Shown here: one piece after another, positions 8,518-17,386 of the stretch
Position numbering within the stretch: position 1 is the stretch's first letter
Layout of the letters: the number at the start of each line of letters is the position of its first letter
Origin: Occultella kanbiaonis
GTDB taxonomy: Bacteria; Actinomycetota; Actinomycetes; Actinomycetales; Beutenbergiaceae
Reading direction: 5' to 3'
DNA: 64,000 nt
Assembly (NCBI RefSeq): GCF_009708215.1
Contig: NZ_CP046175.1
Location: 1,240,001-1,304,000, forward strand
Position numbers and translations under genes: made by a program
The notes under the pieces: model-generated
The model's database searches: none
What the model was told of the DNA's origin: nothing
Seen by the model: only the letters and a program-made list of their open reading frames with translations

Positions 8518-8541
8518 GGTCGTTCGGTCGTTGGGTCGTTG
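8518..8541. repeat. Three tandem 8-bp repeats
   Basis: Three consecutive units of GGTCGTT(C/G) occupy 8518-8541, followed by the start of a partial fourth (GGT). They lie in the leader, or in the first codons if an earlier start is used. The copy number of such short repeats could vary between strains. Confidence 0.6.
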
Positions 8542-8620
8542 GGTACGCGCAGAGTGGTGCGCGCGGTACATGGTGCCCCGACGGGTTCGAGCGTCGCCGG
8601 AACCGGGCCGGGGGGACACG

Positions 8621-11092
8621 GTGACGGTCGGCTCGGCGTCGCTGCCACCCGGCCTGCCGCGGATCCCACGGGACACCCAGATCAGCGAGCACGTGCTGAA
8701 CACGCTTGCCGGCGAGCACCCCCTGACGGTCCTTCGCGGTCCGCGCGGCTACGGGAAGACCAGTGCCATCGTGACGTGGCTGCGGAGCGAGGGCCATCGG
8801 CACCCGACCATCTACGTCACGCTGAGCACCGCGAGCAACGAGCTGGCCGGGTTCTGGGCGGAGCTGCGGTCCGGGCTCGAACGGGCGGACCTCCTCGGCG
8901 CCCCGGCGTCGGACTCTGACGCGCATGCGGAGGTGACCGGACTGCTCGCGGAACGGCGCGAGCCGCTGGTGTTGATCATCGACGACTTCCACGAGGCCGG
9001 CCTGAAGCACGGCGCCGCGACGATCGATGACGAGATGGTCGACCTCGTCCGCCAGAACGATCAGCTCTTCCTCGTGGTGGGTTCGCGCACGCTGCGTGCG
9101 CTGGAGACGACGGGCGCACTCTCCGTCGAGGCGGCGATGATCGGACCGGCCGACCTGCGGATGACCGGACCGCAGGTGCACGATCTGGCCACCCGTCTCG
9201 GGCTCACGATCACGATGGACGAGGCTCAACAGATCGCCGTCGACCTGGGTGGCTGGCCGTCCGCGATCCGGGCCGGCCTGATGCGCGCCGTCTCCGGCGT
9301 CGACGGCGATGGCGATGGCGGGACGCTGGTCGACGGCAGCCTGGTCGACGGCTACATCGCGACCATGGTTCGGGATCTACGCTTCGAGAACGTGCGCTCG
9401 TTCCTGCTGCGCACCGCGATCCCGGAGCAGTTCGACATCGAGATGGCCAGGGCGATCGCCCCGGAGGGCAACACGGTCCGGATCCTGCGGAACGTGCGTG
9501 CGGCCGGCCTGCTCAGCGAACGGCACACGGTCGAGGGGCAGATGTACTCCTACGCACCGGCCATCCGCAACGCGCTCATCCGGGTGATGCGGGAGTCGCG
9601 GCCCGAGCTCTTCCGCGAGGTGCATCTGGCACTGATGAACCTCTCGGCCGCCAACAGGGACCCGGGCGAGACCCTGACCCACGCCGTCCACGCGGCCCAG
9701 TGGACGACCGCCATGGATGTCATCGAGCGGCAGTGGGCACGGCTGCTCACCCACCAGCCGCTCACCCTGATCGCCGCGGCCCGGATGTTCCCCGACGACC
9801 TCGTTGCCTCCAACGCCAGACTTCGCGTCGCGGTCGACTACGTGGAGGGGGCGCTCGACCCGCACGCCCCCGACGCCAGCATCTGGGCGGTCCCGGACTA
9901 CACCGCGATCAACTCGATCATCGAAGAGGACCGCTCGGGAACGGGCGACCCCGAGCGGGACGAGAGCCTGGTCCTGCTGCAGTGGGGGATCTCGAGCCTG
10001 CTCGGCGGCAACCTGGACACCTCCGTCTACGCGTTCAGCCGCGCACGCGAGCGCGGCCTGATCTCGCCGTCCGACACCGGAGCTCTGCAGATGGGCACGG
10101 TCGGCCTCGCGCTGGTGCACGCGCTGAACGGCGAGCCGGACCTCGCCCTGCGCTGGCTGGAGGACTCCACGCTGCAGGACCGGATTCAGCACGCGCAACC
10201 GGAGGACGCGCGGGACATCGCACTCGTCGCGGCCAGCATCGCGCGCGCGCTCGCCATGGTCGATGCCGCTCATCCGGGTGCCGACGAGGCCGTGGCCACC
10301 ATGATCGAGCCCCGGCACCGGGACGAGCTCTGGGCGCTGACCGTGTTCATTCGAGCCCACCACGCGGTGCTGGACGGCACCCCGGACCGGATCTTCCGGC
10401 AGACGAACCACCTGCGCGCTGCGCTACGTCATATCGCCCGCGGGAGCCTCGTCGAGGCGGTCCTGAGCTCGACCCTCGTGGAACTCCTCCTGGTCGCGCA
10501 GATGCCCGGGGTGGCGCGCGAGGTCGCGGACCGGTACGACGGCAACCCGGTGGCGTGGGCGGCGGTCGCCAAGGTGCACCTGACCGACCGGACCTTCGGC
10601 GAGGCGATCTCCTACGCCACGAAGTCGCTCGACTCGGGCGGCTCTCGGCGGGCCGCGGTGGAGTGTCAGGTGATCCTGGCCAGTGCCCACCACGCCCTCG
10701 GCAACCTCACCGAGGCCCGGCGTGCGTTCGCCACCGCGGTGCGGCTGGCGCAGGCGACCGGTCAGCGGCGGCCGTTCTTCCTGATGCAGCGATACGTCTT
10801 CGAGACCCTCGCCGGTGACGACGCCAGGATCCACCAACTGTGGCCGGGCGCCGAGGGCGCTCCGGTGCAGCAGCCGGCCCCGTTGGCCGATGAGATGCAG
10901 ACGCTGACGATGCGAGAGGCACAGGTGCTGCGCGCGCTCGAGGTGCACGCCGGGCCGGTCGGGATCGCCCACGACCTCGGTCTGTCGGTGAACACCGTGA
11001 AGACCCACCTGCGGACGATCTACAAGAAGTTCGGTGTCTCGAACCGGAACGAGGCGCTCGCCGCCGCCGAGCGGGGCATCCATCAGGCCTGA
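8621..11092 (+). CDS. Large STAND-ATPase LuxR-family regulator (MalT-like), copy 1
   Basis: About 823 aa from GTG 8621, which has a G-rich Shine-Dalgarno 5-6 nt upstream; ATG 8570 and 8531 are in-frame alternatives. The N-terminal ATPase has Walker A GPRGYGKT (near residue 40), Walker B LVLIIDDFHEA, a sensor Arg in VVGSR and the winged-helix motif GGWPSAIRAG. A long helical region of the TPR/arm type follows. The C-terminal LuxR helix-turn-helix reads LTMREAQVLRAL to LSVNTVKTHLRTIYKKFGV. In this family nucleotide and ligand binding drives oligomerisation and transcription activation; the inducer here is unknown. It is the upstream member of a tandem pair, with the CysQ-like protein just before it. 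Confidence 0.9.
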   Translation: MTVGSASLPPGLPRIPRDTQISEHVLNTLAGEHPLTVLRGPRGYGKTSAIVTWLRSEGHRHPTIYVTLSTASNELAGFWAELRSGLERADLLGAPASDSDAHAEVTGLLAERREPLVLIIDDFHEAGLKHGAATIDDEMVDLVRQNDQLFLVVGSRTLRALETTGALSVEAAMIGPADLRMTGPQVHDLATRLGLTITMDEAQQIAVDLGGWPSAIRAGLMRAVSGVDGDGDGGTLVDGSLVDGYIATMVRDLRFENVRSFLLRTAIPEQFDIEMARAIAPEGNTVRILRNVRAAGLLSERHTVEGQMYSYAPAIRNALIRVMRESRPELFREVHLALMNLSAANRDPGETLTHAVHAAQWTTAMDVIERQWARLLTHQPLTLIAAARMFPDDLVASNARLRVAVDYVEGALDPHAPDASIWAVPDYTAINSIIEEDRSGTGDPERDESLVLLQWGISSLLGGNLDTSVYAFSRARERGLISPSDTGALQMGTVGLALVHALNGEPDLALRWLEDSTLQDRIQHAQPEDARDIALVAASIARALAMVDAAHPGADEAVATMIEPRHRDELWALTVFIRAHHAVLDGTPDRIFRQTNHLRAALRHIARGSLVEAVLSSTLVELLLVAQMPGVAREVADRYDGNPVAWAAVAKVHLTDRTFGEAISYATKSLDSGGSRRAAVECQVILASAHHALGNLTEARRAFATAVRLAQATGQRRPFFLMQRYVFETLAGDDARIHQLWPGAEGAPVQQPAPLADEMQTLTMREAQVLRALEVHAGPVGIAHDLGLSVNTVKTHLRTIYKKFGVSNRNEALAAAERGIHQA

Positions 11093-11289
11093 ATCGTCGG
11101 CGATTCCCAGCGCCGAGCAGCCCGAACCGGCACGAAGGTGGACGCAGCGGCACCAAGTTCGTGTGATCCGATGCCCAGTCGGTCGCTGGAAGGCCGACGC
11201 GTGGACGCGGAGACGAGCATGATGGGGGACGAGTTCGAGGTCACGGCGCTCGGTGTGCCGATGCCATCGTGACCGGGGAGGAGCGGACG

Positions 11290-13866
11290 ATGGGCGTGGT
11301 GAGCCCCGGCGCAGGCGACGGTTTCGGCATGCCGCGTGTCCCGATCGGGTTCGTCCCGGCGCCCGAGGTGCGTCGTGCGCTGGACTCGGTGCCCTCACTC
11401 GTGGTGTTCCGCAGCCCCCGCGGGTGGGGCAAGACCAGCACGGCCTCGCACTGGCTGCGCCAGCACGGCTCCGGGTACGACCGGATCTGGATCAATGTGC
11501 CGAGCCGGGAGGTCGGGCGTGAGGAGTTCTGGCGGATCGTCCACCGACGCATCCGGGACGCCGGTCTCGGGGACCTGGCCGGCTCCGACACCTGGGACGA
11601 CGTCCACCGCACGATCTACGAGCGAGCCCGCCACCTGGTCCTCGCGATCGACGGGCTGCACCACGTCACCGAGCCCGGGGTCGACGAGGAACTCCTGGCG
11701 CTGGTCAACGAGAACGAGTCGTTCCACCTGTTCGTGATGATGCGTGACGAGCGACCGATCGAGACCCTCGCGAAGATCACCGCGGACGGCGTCGTGTTCC
11801 GCGTCGCACAGCTGACGCTCGGGACGGCGGAAGTGGCCGACCTGGCCGAGGCGGCCGACCTGCCGGTCAGTATCGCGGAGGCACAACGGTTGCGGACCGA
11901 GCTCGGCGGCTGGCCGGCTCTCGTGCGGGCCGTCCTGCTCGAGTCGACCCGCGGCCCGGACGGCGAGCTCCGGGTCGACTGGTCCGCCGTCGAGAAGTAC
12001 ACCCGGCTGGTGCTGTCCGATCCCGACGTGGCCGCGACCGCCCCGTTCGTGATGGCGATCGCCGTCCCTCGTGAGTTCACCGAGGACGTCGCCGCGCACG
12101 TCCTCGGCCGTGCGGTTGCGGACCGGGCCTTCGGCTACCTGACCGGCTCCGGTCTACTCACCAGGTCGGCGGCGCCCGGACCGCCGTCCTACCACTACTC
12201 GAGTGTCGTGCGTCTCGCCATCCTGCGTGTGTACGCCGAGAGCGACCCCGAGGGGTATCAGCGGGCCAACCGGGAGATGGCCGCGTGGTACCGCGAACGC
12301 GGCGTGGCCGACGCCGCCCTGGAACACGCGGTCCGGGCGGAGGACTGGCCCTCGACCGCGTCCATCATCGAGGCGTACTGGGTCGAGCTCGTCTCGGGCC
12401 ACCCCGACCAGGTCCGCGACGCGCTCGGGCGGCTTCCGGCTGCACTGGTCCGGGGGAGTGCACGCCTGCTGGTCGCCCGCGACTACATCCTCAACGTGGA
12501 CACCTCCGAGCGCTCGGTGTCGGCCCTGAGGGCGGGCCTGCTCGATGTCGACTCCGATCCGGGACGCACCGGGGAGCTCCGGCTCTCGCTCGGACAGGTC
12601 CTCTCACTGCGGTCCACGGGCCAGTACGAGGTCGCCCGCGAGATCGTCGAGCGGCAACGCGTCGACCTGCTCACCGCGGACGGGGCCTGGACCGAGGACG
12701 TCCTGTCCGAGATGCCCGAACTGCTCCTGCAGTGGAGCATCACGAGACTCTTCGGCGCGGACACGGTTGGCGCCGCGTACGCGTTCCGGGAGGCCTACCG
12801 GTGGGCCGGGGAGCGGGGGCTGACCCCGGCCAAGCGGGAGGCGGGCGCAGGGTTGGCGCTCTCGCTGGCCATCCTCGGGCACACCCTCGGTGCGCAGCGT
12901 TGGTTGACGCGCGTGGCCGGCCTCCCGCTGTCCGACGAGGCGGAGCCGAGCACGCTCGAGCACCTGAGCGTGCGGTTCGTGCACGAGATCATCGACCTGG
13001 ACTCGCTCCGTCTCGAGGTCGGCCCTCAGTGGCGCGAGCCGAGGCTACCGGTGGCCCTCGCGGATCTGCGGGCGATCGCGCTCCAGTTGCACGCGAGCCG
13101 GTCGATGCACTCCGGGAGCCGGTTCGACTCCATCGGCATGCTGGAGAGCTATCGGCAGCAGTTGCGCGAGCAGGGCAAGGGACCCGGTCTCGCGGACAAC
13201 GTGGTCGTGACCTCACTCGTGGATCTGCTGGTCCAGACCGGTCAGGCGGACCGTGCCCGGGCGATGCTCACCGAGGCCGATCCCAACAGCCCCTGGCAGC
13301 GCCTGGCCCACGCCCGGCACTCGCTCTACGCAGGCGAGTTCGAGGAGGCGATCGCGTTCACCGACAATGCGGTCGCCCAGGCCGGGGTCCGGCCCCGGAC
13401 CTCCCTGCACCTGGCACTGCTGCGCGCGAGCGCATCACACCGGGCCGGTCTGGCAGATCAGGCCGCGGACGCACTGCACCTGGCGATCGCCGTGGCCGAG
13501 CAGAGCGGGCAGCTGCGGCCGTTCCTCATGGTGCCGCGCGCCGACCTGGAGGAGATCGGCGCTTCGATGCCCCAGGCCGCGGAGTTCCTCTACCGCCCGG
13601 AACTCGTCGACGCCCCGGAGCTCTTCCCCGCCCCGCACGAGGCGATCCGGCTCAGCGAGCGAGAACTGCGGGTGCTCACCGAGATCGCGCCAGGGCTGTC
13701 CCTGTCCCACGCGGCCCGCCGGCTGTACGTCTCCGAGAACACGATCAAGACCCAGATGCGCAACATCTACCGCAAGCTCGGCGTGCACACTCGCGAGGAC
13801 GCCATCGATCGCGCCCGTGAACTCGGTCTGCTACCGCCACTGGTGGACCTGGACCCGGTCGACTGA
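11290..13866 (+). CDS. Large STAND-ATPase LuxR-family regulator (MalT-like), copy 2
   Basis: About 858 aa. ATG 11290 is chosen because GGGGAGGAG (11275-11283) lies 6 nt upstream; GTG 11269 is in frame but lacks such a site. The architecture matches the preceding gene: Walker A SPRGWGKTS near residue 42, a Walker B-like LVLAIDGLHHV, GGWPALVRAV, a long helical region, and a C-terminal LuxR HTH (LSERELRVLTEIA to VSENTIKTQMRNIYRKLGV). Walker B has IDG where the first copy has the canonical IDD, and the sensor segment differs (VMMRDER against VVGSR), so ATP turnover may differ. The proteins look like diverged paralogues. The 197-bp intergenic gap may carry its own promoter. Confidence 0.9.
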   Translation: MGVVSPGAGDGFGMPRVPIGFVPAPEVRRALDSVPSLVVFRSPRGWGKTSTASHWLRQHGSGYDRIWINVPSREVGREEFWRIVHRRIRDAGLGDLAGSDTWDDVHRTIYERARHLVLAIDGLHHVTEPGVDEELLALVNENESFHLFVMMRDERPIETLAKITADGVVFRVAQLTLGTAEVADLAEAADLPVSIAEAQRLRTELGGWPALVRAVLLESTRGPDGELRVDWSAVEKYTRLVLSDPDVAATAPFVMAIAVPREFTEDVAAHVLGRAVADRAFGYLTGSGLLTRSAAPGPPSYHYSSVVRLAILRVYAESDPEGYQRANREMAAWYRERGVADAALEHAVRAEDWPSTASIIEAYWVELVSGHPDQVRDALGRLPAALVRGSARLLVARDYILNVDTSERSVSALRAGLLDVDSDPGRTGELRLSLGQVLSLRSTGQYEVAREIVERQRVDLLTADGAWTEDVLSEMPELLLQWSITRLFGADTVGAAYAFREAYRWAGERGLTPAKREAGAGLALSLAILGHTLGAQRWLTRVAGLPLSDEAEPSTLEHLSVRFVHEIIDLDSLRLEVGPQWREPRLPVALADLRAIALQLHASRSMHSGSRFDSIGMLESYRQQLREQGKGPGLADNVVVTSLVDLLVQTGQADRARAMLTEADPNSPWQRLAHARHSLYAGEFEEAIAFTDNAVAQAGVRPRTSLHLALLRASASHRAGLADQAADALHLAIAVAEQSGQLRPFLMVPRADLEEIGASMPQAAEFLYRPELVDAPELFPAPHEAIRLSERELRVLTEIAPGLSLSHAARRLYVSENTIKTQMRNIYRKLGVHTREDAIDRARELGLLPPLVDLDPVD

Positions 13867-13895
13867 TGCGGGTGAGCCGGCGCACGGCGTCGGCC

Positions 13896-13917
13896 TGACC
13901 GTCCGGGGCGACGGTCA
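13896..13917 (+). terminator. Hairpin after the second LuxR gene
   Basis: TGACCGT (13896-13902) and ACGGTCA (13911-13917) pair perfectly with an 8-nt loop, 30 bp after the stop codon. A plausible terminator of the LuxR transcript, without a T-run. Confidence 0.45.
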
Positions 13918-14242
13918 CCCGCCACCTCGACCCGCGGGGGCCGGCGGCACGTGGCACCGGTTCGTTGCGCGCCCACCCGGACCTCCGCGGACGCTGCCCA
14001 CGCACATCCTCACCCTTCACCCTTGGCCACACCCGCAGCCACGGCGTTCCGCGGCCACCGAATCACCAAGCGATCACCACGCCAGGAGTGCGCACAACCT
14101 CGTCCGATCTGGTGATCTTGTCTCGATCCCACCTGCGCGTCCTCGGTGACGGCGACGCGGTCGTGCGGATCCCGAGTGGCCGGCGAGGCCACCGCCACAG
14201 ACGCGGCCGCTGTTCCGCTCCCCCGGAACGGCGCCGCAACCC

Positions 14243-14285
14243 CACAGGGGCCTCGACCGTCTCCCCCACGGCCGGGGCCCCTGTG
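14243..14285 (+). repeat. Hairpin element 1, sharing a 17-bp core with element 2
   Basis: CACAGGGGCC (14243-14252) and GGCCCCTGTG (14276-14285) form a perfect 10-bp stem. The loop side contains TCCCCCACGGCCGGGGC (14262-14278), repeated identically at 14494-14510. It could be a terminator or a small repeated structured element. Confidence 0.6.
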
Positions 14286-14469
14286 CTGTCCCGGTCCGTG
14301 CGACCGTCCTCCCTCACCCTCTGCGGGTCCGGTTCACCCTGGCCGGATCACCTGCTGTTCATCACCCGCTGCCATTGGTAGCGGCGTCGAGATCTGGTCG
14401 GATAGGTGGTGTTCGGCCCGGTAGACCGGTCCGGACCCGCCCGACGCGACTCCAAGCGCGGACCGGCGG

Positions 14470-14480
14470 TAACGAGTAGG
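14470..14480 (+). promoter_or_regulatory. TAACGAGTAGG motif upstream of infA
   Basis: An 11-bp match to the right-arm motif of the inverted repeat at 8368-8428 (there on the minus strand, 8415-8425), with one difference from the left arm (8370-8380). It is a single copy here and abuts the second hairpin element. It may be a shared binding site for one of the LuxR proteins; this is inference from motif identity. Confidence 0.4.
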
Positions 14481-14514
14481 GGCCCCGGTCGTTTCCCCCA
14501 CGGCCGGGGCTCCT
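14478..14514 (+). repeat. Hairpin element 2, sharing a 17-bp core with element 1
   Basis: AGGGGCCCCGG (14478-14488) pairs with CCGGGGCTCCT (14504-14514) over 11 bp with one G-T wobble and a 15-nt loop. It contains the second copy of the 17-bp core (14494-14510). It lies about 230 bp from element 1 and upstream of the infA promoter candidate. Confidence 0.6.
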
Positions 14515-14603
14515 GCTTCGTGTCCGGCCCCGAGCGTCAGGTGATGCGGTACCGACCGGGCGCCGGGTGTGAGCCAGACCGCAGCCCGGGCGGGTCCGCG
14601 CGG

Positions 14604-14633
14604 TTACCGGAAACGGCAGCGATGCCGTACGAT
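14604..14633 (+). promoter_or_regulatory. Candidate infA promoter
   Basis: TTACCG (14604-14609), an 18-bp spacer and TACGAT (14628-14633) give a reasonable housekeeping promoter, about 110 bp before the infA start. It would drive infA-rpmJ-rpsM-rpsK-rpoA-rplQ independently of the spc operon, which is needed because of the intervening block. Confidence 0.4.
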
Positions 14634-14747
14634 GGACCGTTGGGCGTGGCATGTTCGCGGTACCCCCGCGGGCAGGGTGTCACGCTCGTTCGGACCAGCA
14701 GGTCGGCACGCACGTCGGCATGCACAGCACAGCAGTTAGCGGAGGAC

Positions 14748-14969
14748 ATGGCAAAGAAGGACGGTGTCATCGAGATCGAGGGCAACGTGGTCGAGGCGCT
14801 GCCGAACGCGATGTTTCGCGTGGAGCTCACCAACGGTCACAAGGTTCTCGCTCACATCTCGGGCAAGATGAGGCAGCACTACATCCGGATCCTCCCCGAG
14901 GACCGGGTCGTGGTCGAACTCAGCCCGTATGACCTGTCCCGCGGGCGCATCGTCTACCGCTACAAGTAA
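14748..14969 (+). CDS. infA: Translation initiation factor IF-1
   Basis: Small OB-fold factor (73 aa) that binds the 30S A site during initiation. The sequence [39 protein letters not shown] and [20 protein letters not shown] is the complete family pattern. GGAGG lies just before the ATG. It heads the alpha-operon genes here and is followed 75 bp later by rpmJ. Confidence 0.98.
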   Translation: MAKKDGVIEIEGNVVEALPNAMFRVELTNGHKVLAHISGKMRQHYIRILPEDRVVVELSPYDLSRGRIVYRYK

Positions 14970-15044
14970 CCCCCCTCTCGATCAAGCCGTCGCGAGCAAA
15001 CCCCACGGGGCGTTGTTCCCGCGCGCGGCGGCAAAGGAAGAGCC

Positions 15045-15158
15045 ATGAAGGTCAAGCCGAGCGTCAAGAAGATCTGCGACAAGTGCAAGGTGATCCGCCG
15101 TAACGGAAGCGTGCGCGTCATCTGCGACAACCCGCGGCACAAGCAGCGCCAGGGCTGA
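15045..15158 (+). CDS. rpmJ: 50S ribosomal protein L36
   Basis: A 37-aa protein with the CxxC-type zinc ligands of the C+ form: Cys in [10 protein letters not shown] and Cys-His in [13 protein letters not shown]. It starts [14 protein letters not shown] with AAGGAAG upstream. The order infA-rpmJ-rpsM is standard. Confidence 0.97.
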   Translation: MKVKPSVKKICDKCKVIRRNGSVRVICDNPRHKQRQG

Positions 15159-15327
15159 ACCCCTGACGCGTCCGGCGCACCCGACCAGGGTGACGCCACC
15201 AGCGCATCATCAGCTCCGCCGTCGTCCATGAGGGCGTACGCGGCGCAACCCCCGGTCGGAGGCCGGGGCCCGGAACACCGGGACGATGGTGCGGCAGACC
15301 TCCGATACTCACAGGAGTGAGAAGAAG

Positions 15328-15705
15328 TTGGCACGAATCGTCGGCGTCGACCTCCCCCGCGAAAAGCGGCTAGAGGTTGCGCTCACCTACATCTTCGGCG
15401 TCGGGCGTACCCGGGCAGCCGAGACCCTGACCTCCACCGGTCTGAGCCCTGACCTGCGGGTCAAGGACCTCACCGACAACGAGATCGTCGCGCTGCGTGA
15501 CTTCCTCGAGGGCAACTACAAGCTCGAGGGTGACCTCCGCCGCGAGATCGCCGCGGACATCCGCCGCAAGGTCGAGATCGGTTGCTACCAGGGTCTGCGG
15601 CACCGCCGCGGCCTGCCCGTGCACGGGCAGCGCACCAAGACGAACGCTCGTACCCGTAAGGGTCCGAAGCGCACCGTGGCCGGTAAGAAGAAGGCCGCCC
15701 GCTAG
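15328..15705 (+). CDS. rpsM: 30S ribosomal protein S13
   Basis: Head protein of the small subunit (125 aa), contacting the P-site tRNA and the inter-subunit bridge. TTG 15328 gives [20 protein letters not shown], the family N-terminus, with AGGAG upstream; the GTG at 15286 would add 14 unrelated residues. It shows IFGVGRTRA and the basic C-terminus [21 protein letters not shown] rare TTG start for an abundant protein. Confidence 0.96.
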   Translation: MARIVGVDLPREKRLEVALTYIFGVGRTRAAETLTSTGLSPDLRVKDLTDNEIVALRDFLEGNYKLEGDLRREIAADIRRKVEIGCYQGLRHRRGLPVHGQRTKTNARTRKGPKRTVAGKKKAAR

Positions 15706-15774
15706 CAGTAGTCCGTCGACCGGCACACCGCCGGTCCGGATCGACGACCTCACCGAAGAAGAAGGAACCCCAGA

Positions 15775-16182
15775 ATGCCTCCCAAGACTCGCCAGGCAGC
15801 CGGTGCGCGCAAGCCGCGCCGCAAGGAGAAGAAGAACGTCTCCGCGGGCAACGCCTACATCAAGTCCACGTTCAACAACACGATCGTCTCGATCACCGAC
15901 CCCTCGGGTGCGGTCATCTCCTGGGCCTCCTCCGGCCAGGTCGGCTTCAAGGGGTCGCGCAAGTCCACCCCGTTCGCCGCCCAGCTCGCCGCCGAGGCCG
16001 CTGCCCGCAAGGCGCAGGAGCATGGGATGAAGAAGGTCGACGTGTTCGTCAAGGGTCCGGGTTCGGGCCGCGAGACCGCGATCCGCTCCCTGCAGGCCAC
16101 CGGCCTCGAGGTCGGCTCCATCCAGGACGTGACGCCGCAGGCGCACAACGGGTGCCGGCCGCCCAAGCGCCGCCGCGTCTGA
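15775..16182 (+). CDS. rpsK: 30S ribosomal protein S11
   Basis: Platform protein of the small subunit (135 aa). It includes the basic N-terminus [44 protein letters not shown] and the C-terminal [18 protein letters not shown]. It follows rpsM by 69 bp. rpsD is not between rpsK and rpoA, as in many actinobacteria. Confidence 0.97.
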   Translation: MPPKTRQAAGARKPRRKEKKNVSAGNAYIKSTFNNTIVSITDPSGAVISWASSGQVGFKGSRKSTPFAAQLAAEAAARKAQEHGMKKVDVFVKGPGSGRETAIRSLQATGLEVGSIQDVTPQAHNGCRPPKRRRV

Positions 16183-16340
16183 TCTCCTACCTCGGGACCG
16201 GGCCGCGGCGGTGACCACCGCCGGGGCCCGATCCCGGGCCACAGCACCACCGCAGTACCGCACGACCCCCTCGACCGGACCGATGGGCGGGGGGCTTTGC
16301 ATGGCGTCATATGGCGGACGCCTGCCGAAAGGACATATCC

Positions 16341-17345
16341 GTGCTCATCGCACAGCGCCCCACCCTGACCGAGGAAGTTGTCGACGACTACCGCTCGCGG
16401 TTCGTCATCGAGCCCCTCGAGCCGGGCTTCGGGTACACCCTCGGTAACTCCCTGCGTCGGACCCTGCTCTCCTCCATCCCGGGGGCTGCGGTCACGAGCA
16501 TCCGGATCGACAGCGTGCTCCACGAGTTCTCGACGATCACCGGTGTCAAGGAGGACGTCACCGAGATCATCCTGAACATCAAGAACATCGTGGTCTCCTC
16601 GGAGAACGACGAGCCCGTCGTGATGTACCTGCGCAAGCAGGGTCCCGGCACCGTCACCGCGGCGGACATCACCCCGCCGGCCGGCGTCGAGATCCACAAC
16701 CCGGACCTGCACATCGCGACCATCAACGCCAAGGGCAAGCTCGAGATCGAGCTGACCGTCGAGCGTGGCCGCGGATACGTCTCGGCCGCGCAGAACAAGA
16801 ACTTCGACGCCGAGATCGGGCGCATCCCGGTCGACTCGATCTACTCCCCGGTGCTCAAGGTCACCTACAAGGTCGAGGCCACCCGTGTGGAACAGCGCAC
16901 GGACTTCGACAAGCTGATCGTCGACGTCGAGACGAAGCGCTCGATGGCACCGCGCGACGCGCTCGCCTCCTCGGGCAAGACGCTCGTCGAGCTGTTCGGC
17001 CTCGCCCGCGAGCTGAACACCGAGGCCGAGGGCATCGAGATCGGCCCGTCCCCGACGGACGCCGCCGTCGCGGAGGACCTGGCTCGTCCGATCGAGCAGC
17101 TGGACCTGACCATCCGGTCCTACAACTGCCTCAAGCGCGAGGGCATCCACACGGTGGGCGAACTCGTGGCGCGCAGCGAGGCGGACCTGCTTGACATCCG
17201 CAACTTCGGTGCGAAGTCGATCACCGAGGTCAAGGAGAAGCTGGTCGGCCTGGGCCTCTCGCTCAAGGACAGCCCCGCGGACTTCGACCCGACGCTCGTG
17301 GCGAACGCCTACGACGACGGCGACGATTTCGACGCCTACAACTGA
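16341..17345 (+). CDS. rpoA: RNA polymerase alpha subunit
   Basis: Alpha subunit (334 aa), which dimerises and scaffolds beta and beta'. GTG 16341 ([12 protein letters not shown]) is chosen because GAAAGGA (16327-16333) lies 7 nt upstream; an ATG at 16311 is in frame but poor. The N-terminal domain includes [31 protein letters not shown]-type sequence and [12 protein letters not shown]; the C-terminal domain (from about residue 250) has [17 protein letters not shown] and [19 protein letters not shown], the helices contacting UP elements and activators. It is followed by rplQ in the standard order. Confidence 0.98.
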   Translation: MLIAQRPTLTEEVVDDYRSRFVIEPLEPGFGYTLGNSLRRTLLSSIPGAAVTSIRIDSVLHEFSTITGVKEDVTEIILNIKNIVVSSENDEPVVMYLRKQGPGTVTAADITPPAGVEIHNPDLHIATINAKGKLEIELTVERGRGYVSAAQNKNFDAEIGRIPVDSIYSPVLKVTYKVEATRVEQRTDFDKLIVDVETKRSMAPRDALASSGKTLVELFGLARELNTEAEGIEIGPSPTDAAVAEDLARPIEQLDLTIRSYNCLKREGIHTVGELVARSEADLLDIRNFGAKSITEVKEKLVGLGLSLKDSPADFDPTLVANAYDDGDDFDAYN

Positions 17346-17386
17346 CCTGCCGGTCTTTCCATCTCGTTAGGAACTGAGGAAACATC

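Larger units (their letters stand above)
8299..8620. other. Regulatory region upstream of the first STAND-LuxR gene
   Basis: About 320 bp without a supported gene. It contains an imperfect inverted repeat (8368-8428), a -35/-10 pair lying inside that repeat (8401-8429) and three 8-bp tandem repeats (8518-8541). The downstream gene could start as early as 8531, in which case the last 90 bp would be coding. Confidence 0.6.
13867..14747. other. Long non-coding region between the LuxR pair and infA
   Basis: About 880 bp with no supported gene; short open frames here lack family resemblance and a ribosome site. It contains a hairpin close to the LuxR stop (13896-13917), two related hairpins that share a 17-bp core (14243-14285 and 14478-14514), a copy of the TAACGAGTAGG motif (14470-14480) and a possible infA promoter (14604-14633). 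This is unusually long for an infA upstream region. Confidence 0.6.

Noticed and set aside
13965-14400. Short plus-strand frames upstream of infA
   Set aside because: Pro/Arg/Ser-rich with no ribosome site and no homology; the region is better explained as non-coding with hairpins.
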